Part shown: piece after piece, positions 51,951 to 64,000 of the stretch | Layout: every line of letters begins with the position of its first letter | Numbering within the stretch: the first letter of the stretch is position 1 | The notes under the pieces: generated by a model | Databases searched by the model: none | What the model saw: only the letters and a program-made list of their open reading frames with translations | What the model was told of the DNA's origin: nothing | Assembly (NCBI GenBank): GCA_964019155.1 | Contig: OZ025240.1 | Location: 43,992,246-44,056,245, forward strand | DNA from: Osedax fenrisi | Lineage: Eukaryota > Annelida > Polychaeta > Sabellida > Siboglinidae | Length of the DNA stretch: 64,000 bases | Reading direction: 5' to 3' | Program-made: the position numbers and the translations under genes

Positions 51951-53815
51951 AGGTGTTCTTATAGGGCTAACTCCGATAGGGCTAAGTCAGATAGGGCTAA
52001 CTCCGATAGGGCTAACTCCGATATGGCTAATTCAGATAGGGCTAACTCCTATAAGCTAATTCAGATAGGGCTAACTCAGATAGGGCTAATTCAGATAGAG
52101 CTAACTACGATAGAGGTAATTCAGATAGGGCTAACTCAGATAGGGCTAACTCAGATATGGCTAATTCAGATAGAGCTAATTCAGATAGGGCTAATTCAGA
52201 TATGGCTAACTCAGATAGGGCTAATTCAGATAGGGCTAACTCCGATAGGGCTAATTCAGATAGGGCTAACTCAGATAGGGCTAATTAAGATAGAGCTAAT
52301 TCAGATAGGGCTAACTCAGATAGGGCTAATTCAGATAAAGCTAATTCAGATAGGGCTAATTCAGATAGGGCTAACTCAGATAGGGCTAATTCAGATAGAG
52401 CTAACTCCGATAGGGCTAATTCAGATAGAGCTAACTAATATAGAGCTAATTCAGATAGGGTTAACTACGATAGGGCTAATTCAGTTTGGGCTAACTCAGA
52501 TAGGGCTAACTCCGATAAGCTAATTCAGATAGGGCTAACTCAGATAGGGCCAATTCAGATAGAGCTAATTACGATAGAGGTCATTCAGATAGGGCTAACT
52601 CAGATAGGGCTAATTCAGATAAGGCTAACTACGATAAGGCTAATTCAGATAGGGCTATATCAGATAGGGCTAACTCCGATAGGGCTAATTCAGATAGGGA
52701 TAACTCAGAGAGGGCTAACTCCGATATGGCTAATTCAGATAGGGCTAACTCAGATATGGCTAATTCAGATAGAGCTAATTCAGATAGGGCTAATTCAGAT
52801 ATGGCTAACTCAGATAGGGCTAATTCAGATAGGGCTAACTCCGATAGGGCTAATTCAGATAGGGCTAACTCAGATAGGGCTAATTAAGATAGAGCTAATT
52901 CAGATAGGGCTAACTCAGATAGGGCTAATTCAGATAAAGCTAATTCAGATAGGGCTAATTCAGATAGGGCTAACTCAGATAGGGCTAATTCAGATAGAGC
53001 TAACTCCGATAGGGCTAATTCAGATATGGCTAACTCAGATAGGGATAATTCAGATAGGACTAACTCCGTAGGGCTAACTACGATAGGGCTAATTCAGATA
53101 GGGCTAACTCCGAATAGGCTAATTCAAATAGGGATAATTCAGATAGGACTAACTACGATAAGGCTAATTCAGATAGGGCTATATCAGATAGGGCTAACTC
53201 CGATAGGGCTAATTCAGATAGGGATAACTCAGAGAGGGCTAACTCCGTAGGGCTAACTACGATAGGGCTAATTTAGATAGGGCTAACTCCGATAGGGCTA
53301 ATTCAAATAGGGATAATTCAGATAGGACTAACTCCGTAGGGCTAACTACGATGGGGCTAACTCAGATAGGGCTAATTCAGATAGAGCTAACTAATATAGA
53401 GCTAATTCAGATAGGGCTAACTACGATAGGGCTAATTCAGATAGGGCTAACTCAGATAGGGCTAACTCCGATAAGCTAATTCAGATAGGGCTAACTCAGA
53501 TAGGGCTAATTCAGATAGAGCTAACTACGATATAGGTAATTCAGATAGGGCTAACTCAGATAGGGCTAACTCCGATAGGGCTAATTCAGATAGGGATAAC
53601 TCAGAGAGGGCTAACTCCGATAGGGCTAATTCAGATAGGGCTAACTCAGATAGGGCTAACTCCGATAAGCTAATTCAGATAGGGCTAACTCAGATAGGGC
53701 TAATTCAGATAGAGCTAACTATGATAGAGGTAATTTAGATAGGGCTAACTCAGATAGGGTTAATTCAGAGAGGGCTAACTCCGATAGGGCTAATTCAGAT
53801 AGGGCTAACTCCCAT
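51951..53815. repeat. Minisatellite, 15-bp unit CTAATTCAGATAGGG
   Basis: About 120 units over 1.9 kb with variants CTAACTCAGATAGGG, CTAACTCCGATAGGG and CTAACTACGATAGGG. Large internal duplications: 52130-52428 recurs at 52729-53027 (offset 599), and a block at 52625 recurs at 53149 (offset about 524). Because the unit is 15 bp, frames stay open as five-residue repeats (LIQIG or RANSD). There is no start context, and frame shifts occur inside, so it is not taken as a gene. It lies 0.5 kb downstream of LRR gene 2. Confidence 0.96.
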
Positions 53816-53985
53816 GTATTATGTATATTATATTAATTTCTCAATATTTGCTTTTTATAACATAATTAATTTAAATCAAATAAATAATATATTTCTTATT
53901 TCTAAAATACTCCTAGATCATGCAATTTTTTAATAATAACTCATAATTATCAACTATCCGCACATACACCGGGCCAAAACAGCTA

Positions 53986-54024
<39 letters not shown>

Positions 54025-54826
54025 GGGGGAAGAGATATACTTTTACTGAGAGGAAAGTATTGCCAGTGTTCTTATTATTGGCACAAATAGGTTCCCTAAT
54101 GCATTGGACCTGACGAACCCATACCCCTGAAGTTGATACACCATATATCCTCATTAATTTTAATTACTGTTGGCTACTCTGGTTATAATTTTAATAATTA
54201 AATATATCGTATTTTTATAAGTGTATTATTCTAATAGATTGCTAAATAATTAAATTTTATTTATATTTTTGTATATATTTTGGGTATATATTCTTTTACT
54301 AACTTTAATTCTTAACATTTTATTTATTTTTATTTTACTTTTACTATAATTTTCTCCTCATAATTGTCCTATAGGAAAGTGAAATAGGTAAACGACTAGA
54401 TAAGCATAGCGCTTCTTCGTTTACCATGGTCATACCTAAATTCTGATTATTATTATTATTATATATAAGTAGTTCATAAGTAGTCTGTCCAAATGTATAA
54501 ATACAGCTGGACAGTCTAGTTATGAACTTATTATTTACTAAATATGTGTATTTATAATTATAATTTTTTTTATAAATTTTACTTTTTTTTAATAATATAA
54601 TTATTAAATTGTTAATTCTTTTATATCTTATACTTCTAGCTATCTTTATTTGAGATAATTATAAATTGTTCACTGTAAGATAATGGGTTATAAAGTTATA
54701 ACTATATATTGATTTTATTTCTAATGAATTAATGAATAATATTTATTTTACTTATATGATTTACTATAAATAAATAATTAATACACATGAGATACGTATA
54801 CGATAAAATATAGTTATCTAATAAGT

Positions 54827-54859
<33 letters not shown>

Positions 54860-56397
54860 TAATTCGAGTTTAATTGGTGAACTTTAATATGCAATAGATA
54901 GAATTTATTTTTTACAAATAAATTATAATATAAAATATTAGTTTTTTTATTAATAAATGTGGATTTTTATACAAAATTAATTCCATCCATATGATAATTT
55001 ATAAAGAAAACGTATACATTTATTTATGATCTAACTATAACCAGGCTGGGAGAAAATAATAATGTATTAACAGAAAATAGTTTACAATAAAACGTAGAAT
55101 ATAATAATATTACGATGATAAAACAAGAACAAAATAACGAATACTGAAATAAGAAGTTGATTATTTTATATTTTAGAGGTAAATAGAAAAAGAGACGCAA
55201 TATTTATAATCATTCCAGGGACATAATAAAGGGTAAGAGGGAAGAAATTCAATATTGTGAGACCGGAAATTATAAAATATATAGGAATTATTTAATAAAG
55301 TTCCGGGAAATAAGAAGAATATTTTGTTTCACGAAGAGAATTCAAGATAGTAATTTAATGAATAGTTATGGTCAAATGAATGTGTTACGCATTATGGTTT
55401 ATGAAGTTACAATATATTTGAGGGTGAATATCACATACGAGTTGATAGGTGAGATGTAATACAATAATGGTCCATGCATTTTACATTGTGCGAATTGAAG
55501 AACAGATAAAGGTTGACCCTTTTAAATTAGTCAAACATTGTATGTTTATTTGGAGATTAATAATTACTTATTTAATTTATTAATAAGGTAGATATGAAAT
55601 CGCGAAATAATTGAGTGTTGGTTAATATTTTTTTAGTAAGTTCGAGATATTATAAAAGATATGAAAGTTGATAAGTGTTATAAGTGGATAAACCGAGGAT
55701 TATTGGGGCAGGTACTATGATATGTCATAAGTATAACAGATTCTAAAGGAATACTTATATGTTACATTATTCAATAGGAGGGGTCACATACATTTGATAG
55801 GAAATAATGGAGTAGAAGTATGATTAGTGACTGCAGTTTTATTTTCAAAAAATATCTAGAAAGTATTCAGTAAAATAGGAGGGCTATTTATTCTTGATAA
55901 GAGAGGATTTATTTTCCAATTTAAATACATTTTGAGGTTAATAAGGGATACATTATATTTGTTCATTATAGTAAGAGCATTTTGAACGATATATTATAGT
56001 TTTTTTGACTACTGAAAGAGAATTTTTATTTCAGTTGAAGGATTTTTAGGAATTTATTCTCAAGATTCAAAAAAAATCGCGTTGTAGATGTATATCGTTA
56101 GAGAACTAGTGATAAAAATGGCGGTCAGTAATTAACCCTTTAAGACCTACTCATTATAAATATTAATATTTAAACATTAGATGAATTTATATTTATAATA
56201 TTTTGAAGAACGGAGTTTAGGAGTATGGAGTAAGGAAAATAGAAAAAGGAATCGTATTGTTGATATTAACAAAGATTAGTAGGTAAATAGACTTAGAATA
56301 TCTATATGTCATACGTTTGCGTTTAATTTGTGAATTTTAGATTTTAAATAATGCAATACTTAAATTATCCAATTAGTTCAATTCATTGAAAATATGT

Positions 56398-56440
<43 letters not shown>

Positions 56441-57841
56441 TCAATAATATGATTAAATAGGGGTGTAAATATCATAATAAATGTATTATCAATGGAGTAG
56501 ATGGGAAAGAATATTTGTTGGCATAATGAAATACATCTAGTTAGATATATATGTACTACATACGTATGTGCCCTTACCTCCCATTATAATACAGAATTAA
56601 TAAAAATCCATCTTTCTCGTATAAATACAATTAAATATCTGTATAATAGATGAGATTTGAATAACATAAATAAAAGGAAAAAAAAGTCTTAGGGTTTTTA
56701 ATGTTGATATATATTACACAAATAAAAATATGAGAAAATTGAGTTCAAAGTAAATGGTTATTTTTATGGTAAATTTATGGTAATTTTATTTATAGATATT
56801 ACAAATTATGTATATATATATATAAACATATTTTATATATCTATGATATCAAACTATACACATTCATAATATGTACTATATAATATATTGTGTATATGTT
56901 ATAAATTACAGTATAAATACTGTACAAATGATAAAATATAAAGAAATAATATTTTAAATTTCATATATGTATATTCTTTATAAATTTATCTAAACATATT
57001 TGAGTATCTGTTATTTAGTAAATGATTGAATAGGTGTTTCCTTCTGGGCATAGTAATAATGTAATAATAATATATAGTAATAATAGTAATATATTAATGT
57101 ATACTGTAGAAATAGGTAAAATAAAAGTTTGATATAATAATAATAAATACTAAATATAAATGACGCAATTAGAAATTCAGATACAAACGATCGTGTATAA
57201 GCTTTAAGGGGGTTCACGGTCTTTAGATTTCAATGTAATTAGATAGGACTTTTTTTTTTTTTGAAAATTCAAAAACTCAAGAAATAATTAAGATTTTCAC
57301 ATAATTTAAATTGCATAACATTAAGATATATTGTGTTAATTCGTCTATAGGAATTCTAAATGATTAGAATAATAGTTTTGAAAATATCAACATTTTTAAA
57401 AATAAAAAATTTATAAAAATACAATATCTATTTTTAAATTTAATTATCAATTATTTATAAACTCTACATCTAATCACAAATATTTTCTGTAGCTACAATA
57501 TAGAGATAATACTTAACATACTGTCAACATTTGAACAAGTTTAGTCAATTATTCATTGAGAAATAGAAATTATAAAAAAAAAAACTAATATTCTGAAATA
57601 ATTGATGTTAAAGATTGACTATATTATTTATCTGCTTTTTGACATTTATTATTATGGTAAAAGTTAGTTTAGCTAATTATTACAATTTTTATATTACTTG
57701 TATAATTTGTCATGCTTTTGACATAAATTGCATCTATATAAATTATTATTATTATATATTATAGTTGCATATGAAAGAATACAAATATAAAAAAAATAAA
57801 TTTTATTATAATTATGATTGATTTTTTTTTATTAGATAATA
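53816..57841. other. AT-rich region without recognizable gene
   Basis: (TA)n runs at 53985-54020, 54833-54860 and 56401-56437. 55.0-56.3 kb is purine-rich on the plus strand with scattered codon-like stretches, but no family can be named. A TTAAGGGGGTTCACGG sequence at 57206 resembles a transposon end; no partner was found. Confidence 0.45.
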
Positions 57842-57986
57842 TTATAAGAGTAATCCACTTCCATAATCCTTTGATGAACTTTTCCTTCTCTGTCTTGCCC
57901 GTATCCCTTCCCTAGAGTATGTCACCTGTTTCTTTTTAGAGGATCTCACTCTTTTATTATTATAGAACAAAGCCAACGGCCAATCA
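57842..57986 (-). CDS. Candidate terminal exon of an unidentified gene
   Basis: After the acceptor AAATGCTAG the minus strand reads DWPLALFYNNKRVRSS, KKKQVTYSREGIRARQRRKS, SSKDYGSGLLL and TAA (57842-57844). This stretch is clearly richer in GC than the flanks, and its strongly basic tail looks like a real C-terminus. The open frame extends upstream to 58072, but the residues there read like intron translation. No further exon and no family recognized. Confidence 0.38.
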
Positions 57987-57989
57987 CTA

Positions 57990-59121
57990 GCATTTATAAA
58001 ATGAAACCAACATATGGCGCTGGTAGACATGAAAATAAATATATTATTGATTACTGTTTTTAAATATTTCAAATTGATACATTATAACTATTGAAAAATA
58101 GTGTTATAATATATGTAAACCGTAATTTTTGCGCTATTTTCTAAATTATTATTTTATTAGAAATATGTAGTGTTATAAAATTATATTTTGTTATGCTTTA
58201 TATATGTTTTTAACATGTGATATTTTGACATATCATGCATTATACATGTAGTAATCTATTTTTACAATAACATTTTTTTTTTAATTTTTTTTTTTAAAGA
58301 CAGTGAATCTCCTTAATATTAATTGGTTAATGTGTGACATGTGACATGTGACATGTCACGTTATCTATATATATACATCTATTCATACATTAAACTAATA
58401 AATAAATAAAATAATATTAAAGTTGATAATAGTTTTCACATTTTTTCAATCGATTGATTATTTATTATATAATCTATATTCTTATAATTTTAATTATTTT
58501 TAATAATATTTAGAAACATATTGTCTATATAACATAATTTATTAGATATTTATATGATGATTTATATCACAATTTTTAGATGTATAGATGTAAAAATAAT
58601 CAATTAAACATATTTTCTCATAAACAAAACAGAATAAAATGTGTTTCTCATGATAAACGAGTGGTGTTCATCCTTCATAAAGTGATTGTTTACGTGACCA
58701 ATAATTATTGGTAAAGAGAACGAATGTGAAACAATATTATGGGTAATATTTACCAAAGAATAACATGTATGCAGATTTGGTAACGATTAATGTATGGCGA
58801 GATATATAGTTAAGCTAGGATCCTAGCTTTGAAGCTTAAGTGTGAGTTAAAGTAGTACAAGTATACAGTATACTATAGTATACTATAGGAGAAAGAAAGG
58901 AATTCGAGGGATAGAGATGGGTAATAATCATACCACTAAACCGGTAGAAGGCATACCCACTCATCGCGACTAGAGTGCCTTGTTGCGAGATAGATCTCTA
59001 TAGCTATGCCCAATGTTTAGGATGGTGGTAAAGTCATCATTTGAAGTATAAGTAGCATCTATTGCGATTATAATGCATTTTTAGTTTAAGGAAATTGGAG
59101 AAATAAATAATATATATATAT

Positions 59122-59178
<57 letters not shown>

Positions 59179-62100
59179 ATTATTATACTTTTAAACTTTA
59201 CATTATAATAATATTAATTTTATTATTTTAGTTTTAATAACGTTCATATTTATTTAATGCAAATGCTAATAGTACATTTATATACATATGTTTTACATAC
59301 TGATAGATCAATGAATAGAGCATATTTTTTAAATATCTTAAAATTATAACAATTGTTATAAAATGTAGGCTTTATTTTATAGTAAATGTATAGTGGTCCC
59401 TATATAAATACATAATTACAATGTTAATGATAATTTTCTATTTTATACAAACTATTAGCGACTCAGAATAGCGACTCCACTAGAGTATTAGTGTATCAAT
59501 TACTAGATATGTAAATGAAACTCACTAAGATTTATTAATAAGAGCCGTATCTTGTAATTTTGATCCCGAGCATAGATCTCTATTGTTGTTATATTTATTT
59601 GTTACGATTTCGATTAGAGTCGATACTATTACATCTAAAACCTTTGATTATTTCTATATTTTCTATATTCATTTCACAATATTCTATTATATTAAATATG
59701 TTAACAATAATCCTATATATATATTTTAAAGTTAATCTATATTGTTTTTGAAATTCGTGTTTACATGGTAAGTAAACATCTTTTGTATAAATTTAACTTA
59801 GTTGAATTAATTAACCCAATTGGGTGAAGCATCTTTTAATGTCATTGATTCAAATCGAAATAAATGGACAACATGGTATCAACAAATGTATGTATTAAAT
59901 ATTAAACTAATGTATTATTATATAATTATATTTAATATAAATCTATCTCTAAATGATTTTCATTTAAGAAATACATGTGATCACTGATGACAAGATGGGT
60001 CTGATAATAAGTAAATATTGTTGGTTATAAGACTGATTCGATGTAGTTTTAATTACTGATGGCTCGTGAGCATAGATTACTATTTTGTTCTCGTTTAACT
60101 GAACCTTCTTTCCCTTACTTTTTAATATATTGTTTCTATTATATATGAAATTCCAGTAATGCTTTAATCATGAAAATGTATGTTAAATTTTTAAACCGAG
60201 ACTGCATCGATGCTGTTGGATAGGAGACCGAGTCTGCATCGATTCTACAAAAATGAGAATCATTTACAAAACTAATAATTAAGTATATATTAATATGAGG
60301 TATTACCTACAATACTAATGAATTACGGTTTATGTTAGGTTATCATCTATATCATAACGAAAAGTATCTTAACTATCATTAATATACTGCAATAATATAT
60401 TTACTTTTTAAATAATGTAGGAACTCATGAATATATAATTAGGTAATTAATATATACGTTATTATTTTTAAATTAATACGGTAGTCTCGGAAGAAAATAT
60501 ATATTTGGATATTTGGATATTCATTCAATTTCAACAATTATATTATTAATATTATTATTATTAAAATCATTAACGTTAATGTAATTATGATTAATATTAT
60601 TAGTAGAAGTATTATTATTTTTATTATTAGTATTACTTGAGTCATTATTATTTGTGTAATTATGATTAATATAAAAATAATAATTATTAAGTTATATTAA
60701 AGCAATTATTATATTAAGCAATCGAAAAGTTTAACAAACCGTATGTTTATCAATCGTAGATACATTTGTAATAATATATAATATAATTAAACATACTATT
60801 TTAATATATGAATATTACAATAAATAATATACCATTGTATATGTAATATACTACTAATTTTGATTAACAACTTTTACTAATAATATATATTACACTTATT
60901 AATAAATTTAGATAAATTTAAAAAAAATCAATAATTTAAATAATCATTATTTATAAACTTTTAAATATGTAAACAATAATTATGTGAAACGCATATATTC
61001 GCATAAGTATTATTACATTGTATTTCTTTATATAATACTTCCATAATATCAACAATTAATATTCCTGGAAGTATCAATAGCGATGATATTTAAAGAATAA
61101 TAATAATTATTATTATAGTATTAATAGCAATTATAACAGTAATAATAGATATAAAAATAACTAATGGTAGCAATAAAGTAAAATAATAATATATGTTAAA
61201 TTATTATTCATAGGTGCATTTGATAGTAAATATTTGTTACTGCGTGATTTAAATAAACCATAAGTGGTATCCAGATTTAAATGTGACTTTGTCCATAGTT
61301 TAATTAGTTGTGTCGTGAAAGATCGACTTCAAAATCTCACAACACGATAATATATTGGTTTAAACAAAGCGGAGTCGATAGTCAACTTAATAAGAGGTCA
61401 ACGATTTATAGAAATAGTAATGTACAGAGGAGGTGAGTATTTTATATAAGGAGATTTGTATAGTCAATCGCCTTGAAGGTGGTATAACTTCAAGGCTATT
61501 GAAAAGACTATAGAAACTGTGGTCTATGGGTAGATATGTCATGAAGTGAGGTTAGAGTTAGGTTTAGTGTTAGGGAGGTATGTCTAATCTGAATTTTTAT
61601 TAATTTATCAGAGAAAAAATCAGCGAAAATGACAACGAATTTTACACAAAGTATATTATCAGATACATCAAAAGTAATGGTTAACGAGATTAATTGAGTT
61701 TTGGTGTGGATTAGATTGATAGTGGTATCATAATAGTTAGTTAGTAGAGATAACTGCATGGGGGTATATGATAAGGCTAATCAGTGTTAGTAATGAAACG
61801 GAAAACATATATCTGAATTTGCGTATCTGGGGCAGGTGACAAACTGTGTAAGTTTATTTATGTGCATAGTAATTGGCAATTATTGTGTGAATTTTATATT
61901 GAGTTGTAATGAAAATTGTATTAGTTAATAATTAGTTAGTTTTACTAAAATAAGTGTATATGCCGTATGATAATGCAATGCGGAATATTCTGTAAGAGTT
62001 ATATTTAGCAGAGGATACTATGTATAGGTGTGTTGTTTATTAAAAGTATATTATGTATGTCTCTATGGCTTATGGTCAGTTAAATAAAATTCTATAGAAA

Positions 62101-62300
62101 CATAAATATAATATTGTTCAAGACATTTTAATTCAATAGAAAACAATTCAATTAAATTCAATATAAATACAATTTCATAAAAATTAATTCAGTAGAAACC
62201 TATTTTATTACAATTCAATAGAAATAACTTACATAAAAATGTATACAATAAACAATTTAAAAATATTAACCTTATACAAATAAAGTATTGTTATGATTAT
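57990..62300. other. AT-rich region without recognizable gene
   Basis: Contains a (TA)n run at 59130-59173, GTGACATGTGACATGTGACA at 58335-58354, imperfect ATT-rich stretches at 60540-60690 and a local duplication of CCGAG(A/T)CTGCATCGAT at 60200/60230. Short open frames (59560-59751, 61508-61759) have no recognizable product. Confidence 0.45.
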
Positions 62301-62307
62301 CCTTAAA

Positions 62308-62612
62308 CTGCCTGTGTTGCTCAGTGGCTTATGCGTCAGACACACAAGCAGTAGGACACGGGTTCGAGCCTTATTCGGACCATTAATTAATTTTATATAA
62401 TGGGTCTTAACATATTATTTAGAAGTGATCTTGTATAATTGTGTATAAATAAATGATCTGCTCTCGTTAAAACCATGTATGCCTTAACACGAGAGCGGCT
62501 TCGAAGGGACATTAGAGCCATATATGGTTATAAGTGAAAACTTCATCTAAGTTCCTGGATGGGATGAAAGGAATCCACCAAATAAAAATAACAAAATAAC
62601 AATAACAATTAT
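62308..62612 (+). mobile_element. tRNA-derived SINE, full copy
   Basis: The tRNA-like head has an A box TTGCTCAGTGG (62317-62327) and a B box GGGTTCGAGCC (62360-62370), the Pol III internal promoter. A unique body of about 200 bp follows, with a CTCTCGT ... ACGAGAG stem (about 62460-62495) and AAGTTCCTGGATGGGATGAA. It ends in an A-rich AAATAAC repeat tail. The second copy at 62843-63047 proves it is a repeat. The parent tRNA and the partner LINE are not identified. Confidence 0.8.
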
Positions 62613-62789
62613 AATTTCACTGATTTTATATATATATATATAAATAATATTAATATATATATATATATATATAATTCTTCTGTTTAGATTCAGATCTATT
62701 GTATATCACTAATTCTAACCACATTTAAAAATATTAAAAAATATTTCACTAACGATTATTTGCTAGATGTACTATTCCCAAATGCTATA

Positions 62790-62835
<46 letters not shown>

Positions 62836-62842
62836 ATATATA

Positions 62843-63047
62843 CCTGACCATTAAAGTAGGTCATAAAATAATATTTAGAAGATATCTTATATAATAGTGT
62901 GTAAATAAGTGATCGTATCTCGTTATAACCATACCTTCCTTAACATGAGAGACTATTCTAAGGGAAATTAGAGTCATATAGTGAATATAAGTGAAAACTT
63001 CATCTAAGTTCCTGGATGGGATAAAATGACTCATTAGATAAAATACA
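62843..63047 (+). mobile_element. SINE, 5'-truncated copy
   Basis: It aligns with 62378-62580 from GACCATTA to GAAAACTTCATCTAAGTTCC and TGGATGGGATAAAA at about 80% identity by eye. The tRNA head is absent; a (TA)n run (62790-62833) stands in its place. Confidence 0.8.
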
Positions 63048-63264
63048 TTTAATTAAAATTACTTCTTTATGTTATATGCGCTACGCTTGTTTTATATATC
63101 TAATATAGATGTTTAAGTACTGACTGTATTTCTAGAAGTGACTATTTGAATTTAGGATATGACTTTTATCAAATCATTCATGCATATCAACAATGGAAAT
63201 AGGAATGCATATGATACGCTACAGTGCACACACTTGTATAATACTAATAATATACCTTACAACA
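63048..63264 (-). mobile_element. Putative 3' LTR of the Ty3/gypsy element
   Basis: On the minus strand, purine-rich AGGTAGTGGGTGGA (63278-63265) is followed by TGTTGTAAGG, the expected polypurine tract and TG start of an LTR. A TATATAAAAC promoter-like motif lies inside (about 63100). The far end is not defined; the SINE begins near 63047. Confidence 0.45.
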
Positions 63265-63278
63265 TCCACCCACTACCT
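63265..63278 (-). other. Polypurine tract of the Ty3/gypsy element
   Basis: AGGTAGTGGGTGGA on the minus strand, 154 bases downstream of the integrase stop. Such a tract primes plus-strand synthesis. Confidence 0.5.
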
Positions 63279-63431
63279 AAGAAAAATAGTGACCACACTA
63301 TTTGTTTATAAAAAACATTATATATATATTTTTTTTTTTTTTTTTTTTTAACAAAATTACTACCCATAATATATATGCCATTACCTAAAAGTATAACCTA
63401 CACAACCCTAAACTATAACTAAAACTAAACC

Positions 63432-64000
63432 TTAATCCTTGGTTACTCTTAAATTGATCCTATTTTCCACCCTACATGTCTGGCCAAATTTAATTTTATA
63501 GGCAGAAGTACCTTTAACTCTACCTTCAACTTCCCATTTTTCCTCACCCCAAATATTTTCTAATTTCCGTCTACCTAATTTACGTTTTTTTATTCTAACT
63601 ATAGTCCCAGCCTCTAATTCGTCTTCTTTCTTTTTGTCATTTATTTTTTTTCTAGTTAATTCTATTCTATGTTTTACTTTACTGCCGATTTCTCCCATTT
63701 TCTGCTTCGTCTCCCATAACCAATCACTGTCCGTGCCTCTCCCATACCTCTCTAATCTTAAATCAACTGGTAATTTTTCTTCACGTCCAAACATTAAAAA
63801 AAATGGAGAAAACCCTGTTGTCGCATGAGGCATAATATTATACGCATGAATCATTTTGGGTAAATGAATCGGCCATTTGGACTTTTCTTCCGTACACAAA
63901 ACTCTTAATAAATTAATAATAGATCTATTCATGCGTTCGCATTGTCCATTACCTTCTGGATGATAAGGACTAGTCCTACTTTGGTTAATATTAAATAACT
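63432..64000 (-). CDS. Ty3/gypsy integrase, C-terminal part (runs off the window)
   Basis: The frame is open from the window edge (64000) to the stop at 63432. It begins SRTSPYHPEGNGQCERMNRS, the end of the integrase catalytic core with its YHPxGNGQxER motif; the third catalytic acid is the Glu of CERMN. KMIHAYNIMPHATTGFSP and FFLMFGREEKLPVDL follow, typical of Ty3/gypsy integrases. The basic C-terminal domain (KKRKLGRRKLENIWGEEKWE) is an SH3-like DNA-binding module. No stop or frameshift is visible, so the element may be intact. The ATG at 63932 is internal. Its polypurine tract and LTR lie to the left; RT and gag would lie beyond the window. It is younger than, and separate from, the pol pseudogene at 27.6-30 kb. 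Confidence 0.88.
   Translation of the reverse strand, partial: LFNINQSRTSPYHPEGNGQCERMNRSIINLLRVLCTEEKSKWPIHLPKMIHAYNIMPHATTGFSPFFLMFGREEKLPVDLRLERYGRGTDSDWLWETKQKMGEIGSKVKHRIELTRKKINDKKKEDELEAGTIVRIKKRKLGRRKLENIWGEEKWEVEGRVKGTSAYKIKFGQTCRVENRINLRVTKD

Noticed and set aside
52023..53250. Repeat protein with RANSD or LIQIG five-residue repeats, like a pentapeptide-repeat protein
   Set aside because: The open frames follow from a 15-bp tandem repeat lacking stops. Single-base indels switch frame within the array, and the A(D/N)LxX pattern is not met.
57206..57260. piggyBac-like terminus TTAAGGGGGTTCACGG
   Set aside because: No partner end or second copy was found in the window; a TTAA followed by G-run alone is weak evidence.

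Overview
The window is very AT-rich DNA from a metazoan nuclear genome. It has spliced genes in which most sequence is intron or transposon, long (TA)n and (ATT)n microsatellites, tRNA-derived SINEs, several non-LTR retrotransposons, Ty3/gypsy remnants and many TA-flanked DNA-transposon derivatives. The code is standard: Trp is TGG throughout the long ORFs. An invertebrate, perhaps an arthropod, fits, but nothing fixes the species. There are no operons, CRISPR arrays or rRNA operons.

Layout. 0.5-14.1 kb is a head-to-tail cluster of one LINE family on the minus strand. It holds an old decayed copy, a 3'UTR-only copy, a 5'-truncated copy and an apparently full-length copy (7845-13155), joined by pure (ATT)n arrays of 0.2-1.27 kb that are the LINE's own (AAT)n tails. 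14.2-16.7 kb carries the 3' exons of a leucine-rich-repeat (LRR) single-pass membrane receptor gene, followed by a 2.7-kb minisatellite (17.1-19.9 kb). 20-26.5 kb holds small repeats, a decayed hAT transposase and a pogo/Tigger-like MITE. 27.6-30 kb is a dead Ty3/gypsy pol. 30.1-31.05 kb is an intact MITE. 31.4-36 kb is a nearly full-length but mutated L2-like LINE. 36.8-38.5 kb is an RTE fragment abutting a second MITE. 41.3-42.8 kb is a third decayed LINE. 43.6-44.5 kb is a pogo/Tigger derivative that keeps the C-terminus of its transposase. 45.0-51.4 kb is a second LRR receptor gene, paralogous to the first, with MITEs in its 5.5-kb intron; it too is followed by a 1.9-kb minisatellite (51.95-53.8 kb). 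54-62 kb is mostly unannotatable AT-rich DNA with one candidate exon. 62.3-63.05 kb has two SINE copies, and the window ends in a Ty3/gypsy integrase with its 3' polypurine tract and LTR.

Most notable. Both PHD-finger LINEs have ORF1 and ORF2 in one reading frame, separated only by TGA followed by CTA. In both, the first ATG of ORF2 lies downstream of essential endonuclease residues, so ORF2 probably needs stop-codon readthrough at UGA-CUA. Other notable points are the LINE's insertion into its own (AAT)n tails, a MITE superfamily with conserved internal motif spacing, and two paralogous LRR genes that each carry a related-looking minisatellite downstream.
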